Below are positions 44,248 through 54,070 of a stretch of 64,000 nt of DNA, piece after piece. Within the stretch, counting starts at the first letter, position 1. Each line of letters begins with the position of its first letter. Below the pieces are notes generated by a model. It saw nothing but the letters and a program-made list of their open reading frames with translations, ran no database searches and was not told the origin of the DNA. Source of the stretch: Clostridiales bacterium (GTDB taxonomy: Bacteria; Bacillota; Clostridia; Lachnospirales; Lachnospiraceae); the NCBI GenBank assembly GCA_018366495.1, contig JAGZHZ010000013.1, positions 1 through 64,000 of the forward strand, written 5' to 3'. The translations under genes were made by a program, and so were the position numbers.

Positions 44248-46893
44248 TTAATATTCATAAAGCAGTTCAAATTCTCCTGATCCGATCTGCGTTGCATACG
44301 TTTTCATGACATCTCTCCTGTATCCTGTACGCCATCCCACACTGCTGCTGCTGTCTTCTGTAATTTTTGTGATAGTAAAATAAGCCATATCATCTACAAT
44401 ATCCAAATAACGCACAAATGTCTCTCCTTCTCCCGAATGACCCCCAAGATCTGTATAGCCAAGCTGTATTGCTTCATCTGCAGACAAAATCTCTGTATAT
44501 TCTCCGCTCTCATCCATCAGTGTGCTGACGCCCCCATTCATACAGACTGCATCGCCGATATTACTCAGCGTAAATGTTTCAGGATGGATTGTCCCGTCAT
44601 TCAAATCGATTCCATACACATCTTCTGAAACCCAGGAATCCCAGAATCCGGCATTTGCATATCCATCTCCCGTATAGAAATACAATACAGCATCTTCTCC
44701 GTTCTTTTTAAGATACAATTTGGGAAAATTCACTTCTGCCTGTCTTGGCTCTGCAAGTGTTTCTACTTCTCCGTCATAGTCAATTCGATAGATGCCGCCT
44801 CCAAAAAATGTCATTCCTGTTCCGCCATAAATACCGCAGCTAAGATATATTCCTTCTTCCTCCACCAGCGCATCTCCGATACTGATTTCACCCATAGCTG
44901 CGTTTGGAATCTCCACTTCTCCGATTTTTTGTTCATCCAGACCATCTGTCCGGATACTGTAAAATTCCATCTTATTTTCTGCACGGATTCCATAGTACAA
45001 TTCCAGTCCGTGAACTCCCAGAAATTCTGCATATACTGGAGCAAATGTAATTCTCTCTCCTTCCGGAGTAATTCCAAAAAGACCACTCTCATCACTGGAA
45101 CAAATTACCGTGTGGCTTTCAGCATCCACATCCAGAATGTCCACTTCTTCATATGAGGTTACTGGTGTACCGTCCGTCTCGCATACTCCCCAAGAGTCAT
45201 CTTCCTTTTCATAAAAAATACAGTCATCACAGATAAACAGCCGTCCGCTCCCTGTATCTTCTAAAAGAACCATCTCTTGACCGCTCGAAGTGCGGCAGAT
45301 CAGTTCATTTTTCACTCCGGGAACTTGAGCAAATCCGCCAAGCAGTCCTGTCTGTTCCACACTTTCCGGACGCATCTTCCAATAGTAGGTATTGTCCTTA
45401 TACTCCACAAACCTTCCGCCATTATTATGAACCACATTTTCTGTCTCTTCGTGGCAGACATAAGAATCCCATGTGGCTTTCTGTGCAAGAAGCTGCGTCG
45501 CCATAGAAAGATTATCCCCTGAAGAGTATTTAAAAATATATCCCACCGGCGCTGTAGCCAACGCCTGATGATATCCTATTCCATAATCACAGGCAGCTAT
45601 CTGAATCTGTTTATAAATATTGAAAGCTTCATCGAATTTGACAGCCGATTCAAAATCCTGATTTGATAATAAATCCAGCTCTGCTGATTTCAGCGTGCTC
45701 CACGCGTGAATTGCAAGTACTCCCGTGTCAATCAGCATTTCACCATAATATGCGATATCATCACAGTTCAGCAGCAGATTAGAGACTGTAATTCCATTCA
45801 CAAGCCCCTCTCGGATTGCTTTTCCAAGGCTCCACTTTTGCATGGAATCATCCCATAAATCACTTGCGAGGCTGATGCCGAACTGTATTGTATGTTCAGC
45901 TCCTGACTGGATTCCTTTTGCGGCAAGAGCTTCCAGCATTTCATCCTCTGCTGCTTCTATCTGGGAGAGAATGGCATAGATGGACCGTGACAGCTCATTT
46001 GCTTCCTTGGAATCTGTCTTTGCAGCCGAGTCAGCAATCTCCTGCCATACCTCCTTCCATTGTGAGATCGTTTTTTTTCCTGCATTGTACAGCAGATAGG
46101 CATCCACCACATCATCATATGTGGATGCTCCGATCTCAGAGATTCCCTGCAGAGCTTTCAGACCCCACATTGCCTTCATCAGAGTATCCTGCTCACCTTC
46201 CAGAAGTTCTTCATTAATGGTTTTTTTCACCTTTTTCAGAGCATCCTGATAGCGGGTCTGGATTTTCTCTTTTGGGACGCCTTTGAGATCCTGAATTGTA
46301 ATCAGTATCTGATCGATCTTATTTGCCACCTCTTCTATTTTTCCAAGTTTCGCATCTTTGATATCGCCTTCCAATTTTGCCATATCACCGATTGTCTTTT
46401 TTGTCTGTTCCAGAATTTGGATGATTCCATTCAGATAGTTCTGCTCATAATTTTTTTCAAAAGTTTCCTCTGCCGCTGTACTCTGCATTAAATAAGAAAC
46501 AATCAAATCATATTCATTTGTCAGATTTAAAGTGTCCAAAGTTTTTCTGTCTGCTTCTCCCTTTCCAATCAAAACAGCAAATGCAGAAATCTGCGCCCAT
46601 GTCTTGTTCACAGCATTCAGTCCTGCCTCTTCATATGAGAGTGCTAACTTTCCCGCTAAACTTCCCACTGTTTCCTGCACAGTCTGATATTCCTCGCTCT
46701 CGCAAAAATCAAGATGCTGTCTGACATACTCTTCTTCATATGTTATCTCTTCTGTCTCAGCTGTTTCACCTGCCCATGTCTGTTCGCCTGTCGATTCTGC
46801 AAATACATAAGGAAATGTATTATTCATCCCTAATGCAGCAGACAGAATACCTGAAAGAATAAAAAAACAGATTGATTTTTTTAATTTTTTCAT
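44248..46893 (-). CDS. Large secreted helical plus beta-propeller-like protein
   Basis: An 881-residue exported protein with a signal peptide (ICFFILSGILSAALG, then cleavage near VFA). Residues about 40-470 are predicted by eye to be mostly helical with coiled-coil heptads (EQTKKTIGDMAKLEGDIKDAKLGKIEEVANK). Residues about 500-881 are beta-rich with repeated short units (YKDNTYYW, IFYEKEDDSWGV, IYRIDYDGEV) like DUF5050-type propeller repeats. I cannot assign a function. AGAGG precedes the ATG. It is divergent from the TetR gene, which might control it. Confidence 0.75.
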   Translation of the reverse strand: MKKLKKSICFFILSGILSAALGMNNTFPYVFAESTGEQTWAGETAETEEITYEEEYVRQHLDFCESEEYQTVQETVGSLAGKLALSYEEAGLNAVNKTWAQISAFAVLIGKGEADRKTLDTLNLTNEYDLIVSYLMQSTAAEETFEKNYEQNYLNGIIQILEQTKKTIGDMAKLEGDIKDAKLGKIEEVANKIDQILITIQDLKGVPKEKIQTRYQDALKKVKKTINEELLEGEQDTLMKAMWGLKALQGISEIGASTYDDVVDAYLLYNAGKKTISQWKEVWQEIADSAAKTDSKEANELSRSIYAILSQIEAAEDEMLEALAAKGIQSGAEHTIQFGISLASDLWDDSMQKWSLGKAIREGLVNGITVSNLLLNCDDIAYYGEMLIDTGVLAIHAWSTLKSAELDLLSNQDFESAVKFDEAFNIYKQIQIAACDYGIGYHQALATAPVGYIFKYSSGDNLSMATQLLAQKATWDSYVCHEETENVVHNNGGRFVEYKDNTYYWKMRPESVEQTGLLGGFAQVPGVKNELICRTSSGQEMVLLEDTGSGRLFICDDCIFYEKEDDSWGVCETDGTPVTSYEEVDILDVDAESHTVICSSDESGLFGITPEGERITFAPVYAEFLGVHGLELYYGIRAENKMEFYSIRTDGLDEQKIGEVEIPNAAMGEISIGDALVEEEGIYLSCGIYGGTGMTFFGGGIYRIDYDGEVETLAEPRQAEVNFPKLYLKKNGEDAVLYFYTGDGYANAGFWDSWVSEDVYGIDLNDGTIHPETFTLSNIGDAVCMNGGVSTLMDESGEYTEILSADEAIQLGYTDLGGHSGEGETFVRYLDIVDDMAYFTITKITEDSSSSVGWRTGYRRDVMKTYATQIGSGEFELLYEY

Positions 46894-47068
46894 TTGTTTT
46901 CCTCTTTTTCATATATATTTCTTTTTCATTGTATCACTTTTTTTCTGTCCTGCAAGAAACTTATCCTGTCTCTGAATTTTTTATACTCTCAAACTTATAT
47001 ATTTTTTTGCTGTCAGAAATAATTTCTTGACACATTATATTTTTCAAAAAAAGCAAAGATATAATTAT

Positions 47069-47097
47069 TGACCGTATGTTCTATTTTTATTATAATA
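47069..47097 (+). promoter_or_regulatory. Strong sigma-A promoter of the TetR gene
   Basis: TTGACC (47069-47074) and TATAAT (47092-47097) are separated by 17 bases, nearly consensus. The leader to the ATG is about 60 bases. The rest of the 271-base divergent gap is AT-rich without a clear operator. Confidence 0.75.
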
Positions 47098-47164
47098 AAA
47101 TCAAGAAATATATCTTTTTAATCATCTTTTTTATTATCGAATTTTATCTTTTAGGAGGTGCTAA

Positions 47165-47797
47165 ATGAAACAAGAGGAAAGAACCAGGATTACCTATGAA
47201 AAAATATTAGCTGGCGCAATAAAAGAGTTCGGAACAAAAAGTTATGAAAATGCCTCTTTAAATACGATCTGCAATGAAAATCACATCGCCAAAGGGCTTC
47301 TCTATCACAATTTTAAAAATAAAGATGATTTATATCTTCAATGCGTGAAAATATGCTTCCATGAGCTCGTTGAATATCTGCGCAGTGTTCCTTTCTCAGA
47401 AGAAAATACGATTGATAGTTTTAAAAATCTGTTTCAGCACCGTCAGATTTTTTTTGAAAAAAATCCTTATTATGAGAATATCTTTTTCTATGTCTTACTG
47501 CAGTCTCCTGCTCATTTACAAAATGAACTGCTCAAGATTCGCCGTGAGTTTGATGAATTCTGCATGATACATTACAAAAAATTAGTCAAGAATATTCCTC
47601 TCAGAAAAAATATCAGCGAAGAAGTTGCAGTACAATATTTTATTTTATTTCAGGAAATGTTCAACGGATATTTTCAAAAAAATCTACAGACATACGACAA
47701 TTTTCATACTGTCATCCAAGACCATGAAATGAGTCTTTCTCAGATATTTGACATCTTTCTGTACGGTATTGCTGAAAAATCAACTGATTGTATATAG
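47165..47797 (+). CDS. TetR family transcriptional regulator
   Basis: A 210-residue regulator with the TetR helix-turn-helix at residues about 10-55 (ILAGAIKEFGTKSYENASLNTICNENHIAKGLLYHNFKNKDDLY). The C-terminal ligand domain is divergent. AGGAGGTG before the ATG is a strong site. The following metallopeptidase gene starts 34 bases after the stop, so the regulator probably controls it, itself, or the divergent secreted protein. Confidence 0.9.
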   Translation: MKQEERTRITYEKILAGAIKEFGTKSYENASLNTICNENHIAKGLLYHNFKNKDDLYLQCVKICFHELVEYLRSVPFSEENTIDSFKNLFQHRQIFFEKNPYYENIFFYVLLQSPAHLQNELLKIRREFDEFCMIHYKKLVKNIPLRKNISEEVAVQYFILFQEMFNGYFQKNLQTYDNFHTVIQDHEMSLSQIFDIFLYGIAEKSTDCI

Positions 47798-47831
47798 AAA
47801 ACATTTTTTATTTCGATATGGAGGTGTTACT

Positions 47832-49793
47832 ATGAAAAAATCATTTTCTCTTTTCCTAACGGCTATGTTTCTTTCAACTGCCGCTTCCATGAACAGCCTT
47901 GCAGCTGATTCAAATGATGTCTCATCACATGCAGATCTGTCCAATATTCAGAATGATCTTTCTGTTTTATCAGATTCTTTCCGTCCGATCGGCAGTCTGG
48001 GGGAACAAAATGCGGTGCAGCATTTAGAAAAACGGTTTTCGGATATGGGTTATACGGTTACTCTGCAGCCTTATACAAACGATCAGGGATTGACAGGAAT
48101 GAATGTGATTGCTGTGAAAGAAGCTGCTGATCCTAATGCGGATATCTTTATTTTATCTGCTCATCATGACAGCGTTCCGACTGCATATGGTGCAAACGAT
48201 AATGCTTCGGGAGTCACTGCTCTTCTTGCTGCAGCTGAAAATTTGAAAGATATGCCTTCTGATACAGAAATCCGATTTATTAGTTTTACAGATGAAGAAA
48301 ATGGAAAAAATGGTTCCCGTTTCTATACATCTTCTCTTTCTTCTGAAGAAAAGGAAAGAATGATTGGCGCTGTCCAATTCGATATGCTTGGAGGACTTGG
48401 TACTTCTGGATCTTCTGTCTGTACTGCTGACGGTGAAAGTAATTGGGTCAGTGATTTTCTTCAGGAAAAAAATTCTAATCTTCCTTTAAAAGCAGAGACT
48501 GACAGTGACCATGTCTCTTTTCAGCTGAATGGTATCCCTTCCGTCCTTTTAACTCAAAATGGACGAGGATATCTGTATCACTCTGTTGCTGACACCTCTG
48601 ATCAGCTTGATCTGAATGAAATATCAAAAGCAGTCGAGACAGTTGTCTCTGTTGCTGAGGAATTGATGGCTGAAGAGACTCCTTCTTATCAGACTACTGC
48701 CAGAGAACAAGGTAATAACTATACTTATCGACAGACTCGTCAAAATGTTATTTATTTTAACAGTTCTCTTTCTACCACAGAAGCATATATCGGAGCTTCT
48801 GGGGAACATGCGGATCATTGGGAACAATCAGGGAATGGCTGGACGGATTCATACGATACTTATCTCTATTCCATGACATGGTTTGATGCAGACTTTCCTA
48901 TGAACACTTATTACGAATATCGCAATGGTTTTCTGGAAAGTATTAAAATCCGACCTGAAGAAACAGGACACACTTATGAGGAAATCTATGCTTTAATAGA
49001 AGCAATGTATGGCGCCCCTGTTTCTGAAAAAGAAGATAGTATCGGCTGGGCTGATCCTATTTACAGTAAATATATTACGCTCTCTTCTGATGATAAGGGA
49101 TGCTTTGTCAGTGTCGGAGGATATTCTGTTGGTCTTAGCAACGTCCTTTCTTCATATCCTGTCGAGCACGGAGAAACGCAGATCAGTGATCCGGAAGATG
49201 CAAAAATCTGGGATGTTTTATGTTCGATTCTCCCGCTGGAATCTCGTCAGAAAATCACTCAGTTTAATCTTTTCACAGATGGACACAGTAATATTCTCGC
49301 ATATACCTCTCCTATACGAGAAAACGATATCGCAGATAACACGCGCTTTTCCATCAATATTGATTATTATGACGTATATGACGAAAATGGCGCGCCTCAC
49401 GACTGGAGCAAGCTGATTAATACCATCATCCACGAATATGGTCACGTTTTACTGGAAGATGAAACACAGATTGATCTCTCTGTCGGAACCGATACTCACG
49501 ATCCTGCCGGCTTTATAGAAGGTTCTTTCCGAAAGAATTTCTATGATACCTTTTGGTCTGATATCGAAACTACTGGTGTGAATGATTATGAACTTCATCC
49601 TACGAACTATGTCAGCCGCTATGGTGCAAATTATTTTCATGAAGATATCGCCGAAACCTTTGCTATCTTTGTTTTAGGAGATTTCCCAGAAGGAGATACC
49701 ATCGCTGAAGATAAAATACGATTTTTCTGGGATGATCCTGAAATGGTAAACCTGCGCGCCGCTATCCGTGAAAATATAAGTTTAAACCATTAA
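47832..49793 (+). CDS. Secreted protein with two metallopeptidase domains (M28 and HExxH)
   Basis: A 653-residue exported protein with a signal peptide (FLTAMFLSTAASMNSLA). Residues about 35-280 are an M28 aminopeptidase fold with metal ligands in SAHHDSV (near 112), GANDNASG, TDEENG, FDMLG and LYHSVADT. After a middle domain of about 200 residues, a second peptidase motif appears, IIHEYGHVLL (HExxH near 534-538), with a later FHEDIAETFAIF that could give the third ligand. The start MKKSFSLF follows GGAGGTG; the longer frame start is inside the TetR gene. Two catalytic sites in one chain are unusual. It may break down host or dietary peptides. Confidence 0.85.
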   Translation: MKKSFSLFLTAMFLSTAASMNSLAADSNDVSSHADLSNIQNDLSVLSDSFRPIGSLGEQNAVQHLEKRFSDMGYTVTLQPYTNDQGLTGMNVIAVKEAADPNADIFILSAHHDSVPTAYGANDNASGVTALLAAAENLKDMPSDTEIRFISFTDEENGKNGSRFYTSSLSSEEKERMIGAVQFDMLGGLGTSGSSVCTADGESNWVSDFLQEKNSNLPLKAETDSDHVSFQLNGIPSVLLTQNGRGYLYHSVADTSDQLDLNEISKAVETVVSVAEELMAEETPSYQTTAREQGNNYTYRQTRQNVIYFNSSLSTTEAYIGASGEHADHWEQSGNGWTDSYDTYLYSMTWFDADFPMNTYYEYRNGFLESIKIRPEETGHTYEEIYALIEAMYGAPVSEKEDSIGWADPIYSKYITLSSDDKGCFVSVGGYSVGLSNVLSSYPVEHGETQISDPEDAKIWDVLCSILPLESRQKITQFNLFTDGHSNILAYTSPIRENDIADNTRFSINIDYYDVYDENGAPHDWSKLINTIIHEYGHVLLEDETQIDLSVGTDTHDPAGFIEGSFRKNFYDTFWSDIETTGVNDYELHPTNYVSRYGANYFHEDIAETFAIFVLGDFPEGDTIAEDKIRFFWDDPEMVNLRAAIRENISLNH

Positions 49794-49812
49794 TTTCATA
49801 TAGCTTGAAAAT

Positions 49813-49906
49813 AAATGCCGGGCATTTCTGAACGGATTTCTAAAAGTCAGATCTAAAAATCTGACGATTGGGAGATCGGTTTATTCATTCAGAATGCTCG
49901 GCATTT
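49813..49906. terminator. Branched bidirectional terminator
   Basis: The outer stem (AAATGCCG at 49813-49820 plus GCATTTCTGAA against TTCAGAATGC and CGGCATTT ending 49906) encloses a second hairpin, GTCAGAT/ATCTGAC, near 49846-49864. T-rich sequence follows on both strands; it ends the peptidase gene and the convergent YARHG gene. Confidence 0.75.
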
Positions 49907-49932
49907 TATATTTTTACAACTATGCTATTATT

Positions 49933-50997
49933 TCAACCTTCTCTAAAACTAGCTAAAATCGCAATTGCTTCAATTTTCTCTTCATCTGTAAACTGTTCGT
50001 TTGCACCAGGAGATGCAATGAATGCAATATTGCTGCTGTAATCAAAAGCAAATTCTGCCACATACGGTCCTCTTACATCATCACGCACTCCTGTTTTTGA
50101 TTCCGGCAATACGGCATAGCATTCACTTCCGTCTATATCTGTAAACTCTGCATCATTTTGCATATCCAGTATTCCTGTCTGTTTCAGTTTTGCTACCATG
50201 AATTTTCCAAGATAAGAAAGGTCAGTAGCCTGCACATATCCCGGAACAAAACTGGATTCCGCAATCGGAGTAACCTCCACGCGCGCCATAGAAACAGCTG
50301 AAAATCCTCCTTGGATATTCTGAGCAATATGGGAATACTGTACTTGAGCTCCATTTTCACTTGTAAGAGTTACATTTTCCCCGTATGGTGTCACCTCTTC
50401 CTGTGTAACTGTCCAGCCATCCGGATATTCAAATGTAAATCTCGGATATGTAATCATGTTGACATCCGGAAAACGTGTTGTATAACTGTGGTTTAACTGC
50501 ACATTTTTCAGCTGCTCTTTGACCTGTTTTTCTTCTTCTGTTAATTCTCTCTCCACGATTTCTATATGGTTTCCGGAAGGGATTCCATATCCGCCGTCCT
50601 GACCGGTTGCAGCCAGACACTGGCTCAAAAAGTCAATATTATATTTTTCTGTCTCAGAGAGCATTGACAGATCAAAGCCGGCATTTGGAGTGTACCACGT
50701 TTTTGCTGAAAATAATTCAACTACCTCCGGCGTCTGAAAACAATATCCATGTTTTGCATAGATTTCATTAATGCCATATTGGTATACCCATGCCTCATAT
50801 TGATTGGAAAATCCTTGAAACTCAAATTCCGAAGACTGCGGAAATAAATAGCCTGCGGCATCGGATGTACCCTCATAGTTCACAATGTAATTCGGCTCCT
50901 GACTCAGGTTTACTTCTGCTTTTGCAATCTGTGGATATCCAACAAACAGCATACAAAAAACTGCAAGCAAAGCAAACAAAGAATGTTTCTTTTTCAT
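49933..50997 (-). CDS. Secreted YARHG-domain protein
   Basis: A 354-residue exported protein with a signal peptide (FALLAVFCMLFVGYPQIAKA). Residues about 60-130 form a YARHG domain (YQYGINEIYAKHGYCFQTPEVVELF, with TWYTPN), found in many Clostridia surface proteins and thought to lie outside the cell. The rest is beta-rich, without a known motif. AAAGGGG sets the start at MKKKHSLF rather than the upstream ATG. Function is unknown. Confidence 0.75.
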   Translation of the reverse strand: MKKKHSLFALLAVFCMLFVGYPQIAKAEVNLSQEPNYIVNYEGTSDAAGYLFPQSSEFEFQGFSNQYEAWVYQYGINEIYAKHGYCFQTPEVVELFSAKTWYTPNAGFDLSMLSETEKYNIDFLSQCLAATGQDGGYGIPSGNHIEIVERELTEEEKQVKEQLKNVQLNHSYTTRFPDVNMITYPRFTFEYPDGWTVTQEEVTPYGENVTLTSENGAQVQYSHIAQNIQGGFSAVSMARVEVTPIAESSFVPGYVQATDLSYLGKFMVAKLKQTGILDMQNDAEFTDIDGSECYAVLPESKTGVRDDVRGPYVAEFAFDYSSNIAFIASPGANEQFTDEEKIEAIAILASFREG

Positions 50998-51144
50998 AAT
51001 TCTATACCCCTTTCCTGTCGATAAGTAAAATCTTTCAGAGTCCATCTGACCCTGTTCTATTATTATACTCTAATCTACAGAAAAGGCAATGAGACAATCT
51101 CATTTTATAAGTCAAGAATATCTCTAACTCTCGCTATAAAGGAT

Positions 51145-52836
51145 TCAATGATCCATCCCGCACGCCGTGGCAGATTCGATCAGACATCGATCATTCATCA
51201 CTGCGTCATAGAAGCGGAATCCACCGGAAAAGTTGTATGCCTCATATCCGTTCCCGCTGAGAATTCGGACTGCTATGTAACTTCGCAGACCACTCTGGCA
51301 GATCACATAAACCGGCTTGCCTTTTTCAATTTCACTCATCCGATCCCGCAGTTCATCCACCGGAATATTATCAAATCCCTCGATATGACCTCTGCTGTAT
51401 TCTCTCTCTGTTCTGACATCCAGCAAAATGACGCTTCCATCACGAGGCAGGTTCTTAACATCTTCCAGATGGAACTGATTTAATATTTTCCTTGAAATAT
51501 TTTCAATCATAAATCCAGCTATATTTACAGGATCTTTTGCCGAAGAATAAGGTGGCGCATACGCCAGATCAAGCTCTTTTAATTCCACCGCCTTCATTCC
51601 AGCATGAATTGCCGTCGCCAGCACATCTATTCTCTTGTCTACACCTTCATATCCTACAATCTGAGCGCCAAGCAGACGATATGTGTCTTTTTCAAACACT
51701 ACTTTCATCGTCATTACTTTTCCCCCCGGATAGTATCCGGCATGACTCATCGGAGAAAGAATTACTTTGTCCACATTCAGACCTGCTTTTTTCGCATTCG
51801 TCTCATTGATTCCAGTTGCCGCCGCAGTCATGTCAAACACTTTAATAATAGAGCTTCCCTGAGATCCTGTATAGCGGCTGTCTCCCCCACAGATATTGTC
51901 GGCTGCGATACGCCCCTGTTTATTTGCGGGACCTGCCAGAGAAATCAAAGCATCCTGTCCCGTAACGTAATGTTTTACCTGGACTGCATCACCGACTGCA
52001 TAAATATCAGGAATCGATGTTTCCATACGGCTGTTTACTACAATACTGCCTTTCATTCCCAGTTCCAATCCTGCCTCTTTTGCAAGATGAGTATCAGGCG
52101 TAACACCAATCGCCAAAACAGCCATATCCGCATGAATCGGCTCTTCCCCTTTTAAAAGAACCGTAATTCCTCCATCTTTCTCTTCAAATCCTTCTACAGT
52201 ATGTCCAAGCGCCAGTTTTATGCCGTGGCGGCGCATTTCATTGTGAATAAATGCAGCCATATCGGAATCAAATGGATTCATCAGCTGTTTCGGCCGCTGC
52301 ACAATGGTCACTTCCATTCCCAGCTCCCGCAGATTTTCCGCCAGCTCCAGACTAATAAAACCGCCCCCTGCAAGCACAGCAGACTTTGGATGATTTTTAT
52401 TGATATATTCTTTAATTCGCAGCGTATCCTCCACGGTCCGCAAAGTAAAAATCTTGTCTATTCCTGTACCTGGAATTTCAGGCTGAGTTGGTTTTGCTCC
52501 TGGAGAAAGAATCAGCTTGTCATAACTTTCTTCAAATTCTTCTCCCGTTTCCAAATTTTTAACAGAAACCGTCTTCTTCTCTGGATGAATTGCAATTACT
52601 TCATGATGCACTTTCATCTTAACTCGAAAACGCGAATAAAAGCTCTGTGGAGTTTGAAGAGTTAAATCTTCCTGATCGGTTATAATATCACCTATATAAT
52701 AAGGTAAGCCACAGTTTGCATAAGATATAAAACCAGAACGTTCAAAAACAATAATCTCTGCCTGCTCATCCAATCTGCGTATTCTGGCTGCAGCAGTTGC
52801 CCCGCCGGCTACTCCGCCTATAATTACAACTTTCAT
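51145..52836 (-). CDS. CoA-disulfide reductase with C-terminal rhodanese domain
   Basis: A 563-residue FAD enzyme. GGVAGGATAAARIRR near the N-terminus binds FAD; YANCGLPYYIG holds the active-site Cys; GGGFISLELAE and AVGDAVQ are the NAD(P) and FAD motifs. The last 100 residues are a rhodanese domain with loop CQSGLRS. Such fusions reduce CoA disulfides or polysulfides with NAD(P)H. The start MKVVIIG lies one base after the stop of the small rhodanese gene, so they are translated together; the cluster suggests sulfane sulfur or thiol redox work. Confidence 0.9.
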   Translation of the reverse strand: MKVVIIGGVAGGATAAARIRRLDEQAEIIVFERSGFISYANCGLPYYIGDIITDQEDLTLQTPQSFYSRFRVKMKVHHEVIAIHPEKKTVSVKNLETGEEFEESYDKLILSPGAKPTQPEIPGTGIDKIFTLRTVEDTLRIKEYINKNHPKSAVLAGGGFISLELAENLRELGMEVTIVQRPKQLMNPFDSDMAAFIHNEMRRHGIKLALGHTVEGFEEKDGGITVLLKGEEPIHADMAVLAIGVTPDTHLAKEAGLELGMKGSIVVNSRMETSIPDIYAVGDAVQVKHYVTGQDALISLAGPANKQGRIAADNICGGDSRYTGSQGSSIIKVFDMTAAATGINETNAKKAGLNVDKVILSPMSHAGYYPGGKVMTMKVVFEKDTYRLLGAQIVGYEGVDKRIDVLATAIHAGMKAVELKELDLAYAPPYSSAKDPVNIAGFMIENISRKILNQFHLEDVKNLPRDGSVILLDVRTEREYSRGHIEGFDNIPVDELRDRMSEIEKGKPVYVICQSGLRSYIAVRILSGNGYEAYNFSGGFRFYDAVMNDRCLIESATACGMDH

Positions 52837-52837
52837 C

Positions 52838-53158
52838 TTATTTTTCCACCTTTCCTTTATAGGAAGCAATTCCTCCTAAGTTTTTTACGTTACTATATCC
52901 CATACTTTTCATGATGCTGACTGCCTGACGGCTTCTGGCACCTGAATAACAATAGACAAAAAACGGTGTATCTTTTTTATTTGTAACTTTTTCTATATTT
53001 TCAATCAACTGAAGCGGTACATTTTTACTTCCCGGAATATGTCCCTCTGTATATTCCTGCGGCGTGCGCACATCCAGCAGAATCGCTCCCGATGTTCCTT
53101 TATACTCCGTGATCCCCTTATTAATATCCGATCCTGTCAAAAAATCAAACCATCCCAT
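52838..53158 (-). CDS. Rhodanese-like sulfurtransferase
   Basis: A 106-residue single-domain rhodanese: LLDVRTPQEYTEGHIPGSKNVPL and the active-site loop CYSGARS. It transfers sulfane sulfur through the Cys. Just upstream of its ribosome binding site (GGAGG) lies a 17-base tandem repeat. It sits between the SDR gene and the CoA-disulfide reductase and is likely part of the same transcript. Confidence 0.9.
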   Translation of the reverse strand: MGWFDFLTGSDINKGITEYKGTSGAILLDVRTPQEYTEGHIPGSKNVPLQLIENIEKVTNKKDTPFFVYCYSGARSRQAVSIMKSMGYSNVKNLGGIASYKGKVEK

Positions 53159-53176
53159 AAAATACCTCCGTATTCT

Positions 53177-53210
53177 TTTATCCTTAAGATCTTTTTATCC
53201 TTAAGATCTT
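53177..53210. repeat. Perfect 17-base tandem duplication at the end of the SDR gene
   Basis: TTTTATCCTTAAGATCT occurs at 53177-53193 and again at 53194-53210. The second copy holds the SDR stop codon region. Each unit contains the palindrome AGATCT beside a CTTAAG palindrome. Probably a slippage duplication; a role is not evident. Confidence 0.8.
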
Positions 53211-53947
53211 GCCATACCGTCCACGCTTAGCACCACTCCTGTGATATAAGAGGCCTCGTCCGATGCCAGAAATACAAATGCATTTGCAATGTCTTCCGGT
53301 TGTCCCAGACGGCGCAGAGGAATCTGATTAATCATAGGTTCAATCACCTCTCTTGGAACAGCCTTCATCATGTCTGTCTCCGTGATTCCCGGAGCTACTG
53401 CATTCACTCGAATCCCTTTCGGACCGAGTTCACGCGCCAACGACACAGTCAGCCCATTCACTGCAAATTTAGACGCTGGATAAGCAAACCCACTTGGCTG
53501 TCCTGAAATACTAACCATGGAAGAGGTGGAAAGGATAACGCCTTTACCGCGCGCAATCATACATTCACTTGCCACACGAGTCGCATTAAACACACCCTTT
53601 ACATTTAAATCCATTACTTTGTCAAACGTCTCCTCCGTGTATTCTGTAAAAGGAGTACTTTCCGATACACCGGCATTATTGACAAGAATATCAATACAGC
53701 CATATTTTTCAGCTGCTTTTCCAAACTCTTCACGGACAGAAGATAAACTGGAAAGATCTGGGCTGATGCCGTCCACAATTCCGTTCGGATATTTCTCTTT
53801 CAGCAGTTCCACTGCTTTGTCAGCAGATTCCTGTGAACTGGCTGTGATAATTACTTTTGCACCTTCTTTTAAAAATTTATCTGCAGTTGCAAAACCGATT
53901 CCACGACTTCCCCCTGTAATAACAGCAACTTTATCTTTTAATCTCAT
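53201..53947 (-). CDS. SDR oxidoreductase, BaiA-like
   Basis: A 248-residue short-chain dehydrogenase: TGGSRGIG for the cofactor, NNAGV, catalytic Ser in STSSMVS, YPASK with Tyr and Lys, and PGITETDM. The sequence has the LKEKYP and SPDLSSL spacing seen in BaiA-type 3alpha-hydroxysteroid dehydrogenases, so a bile-acid or steroid role is possible, but glucose or ketoacyl-type substrates cannot be excluded. AAAGGAGG precedes MRLKDKV. It heads the rhodanese and CoA-disulfide reductase genes. Confidence 0.85.
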   Translation of the reverse strand: MRLKDKVAVITGGSRGIGFATADKFLKEGAKVIITASSQESADKAVELLKEKYPNGIVDGISPDLSSLSSVREEFGKAAEKYGCIDILVNNAGVSESTPFTEYTEETFDKVMDLNVKGVFNATRVASECMIARGKGVILSTSSMVSISGQPSGFAYPASKFAVNGLTVSLARELGPKGIRVNAVAPGITETDMMKAVPREVIEPMINQIPLRRLGQPEDIANAFVFLASDEASYITGVVLSVDGMARS

Positions 53948-54070
53948 ATGTGTATCCTCCTTTTTCTCTTTAATATTTTTCTTCATCTATTCATTATTTA
54001 TGTATTTCCTATTTATCGTTCTTTTTTTATTTATTATATCATTATATTACAAGATATTTCTGTGATATCA

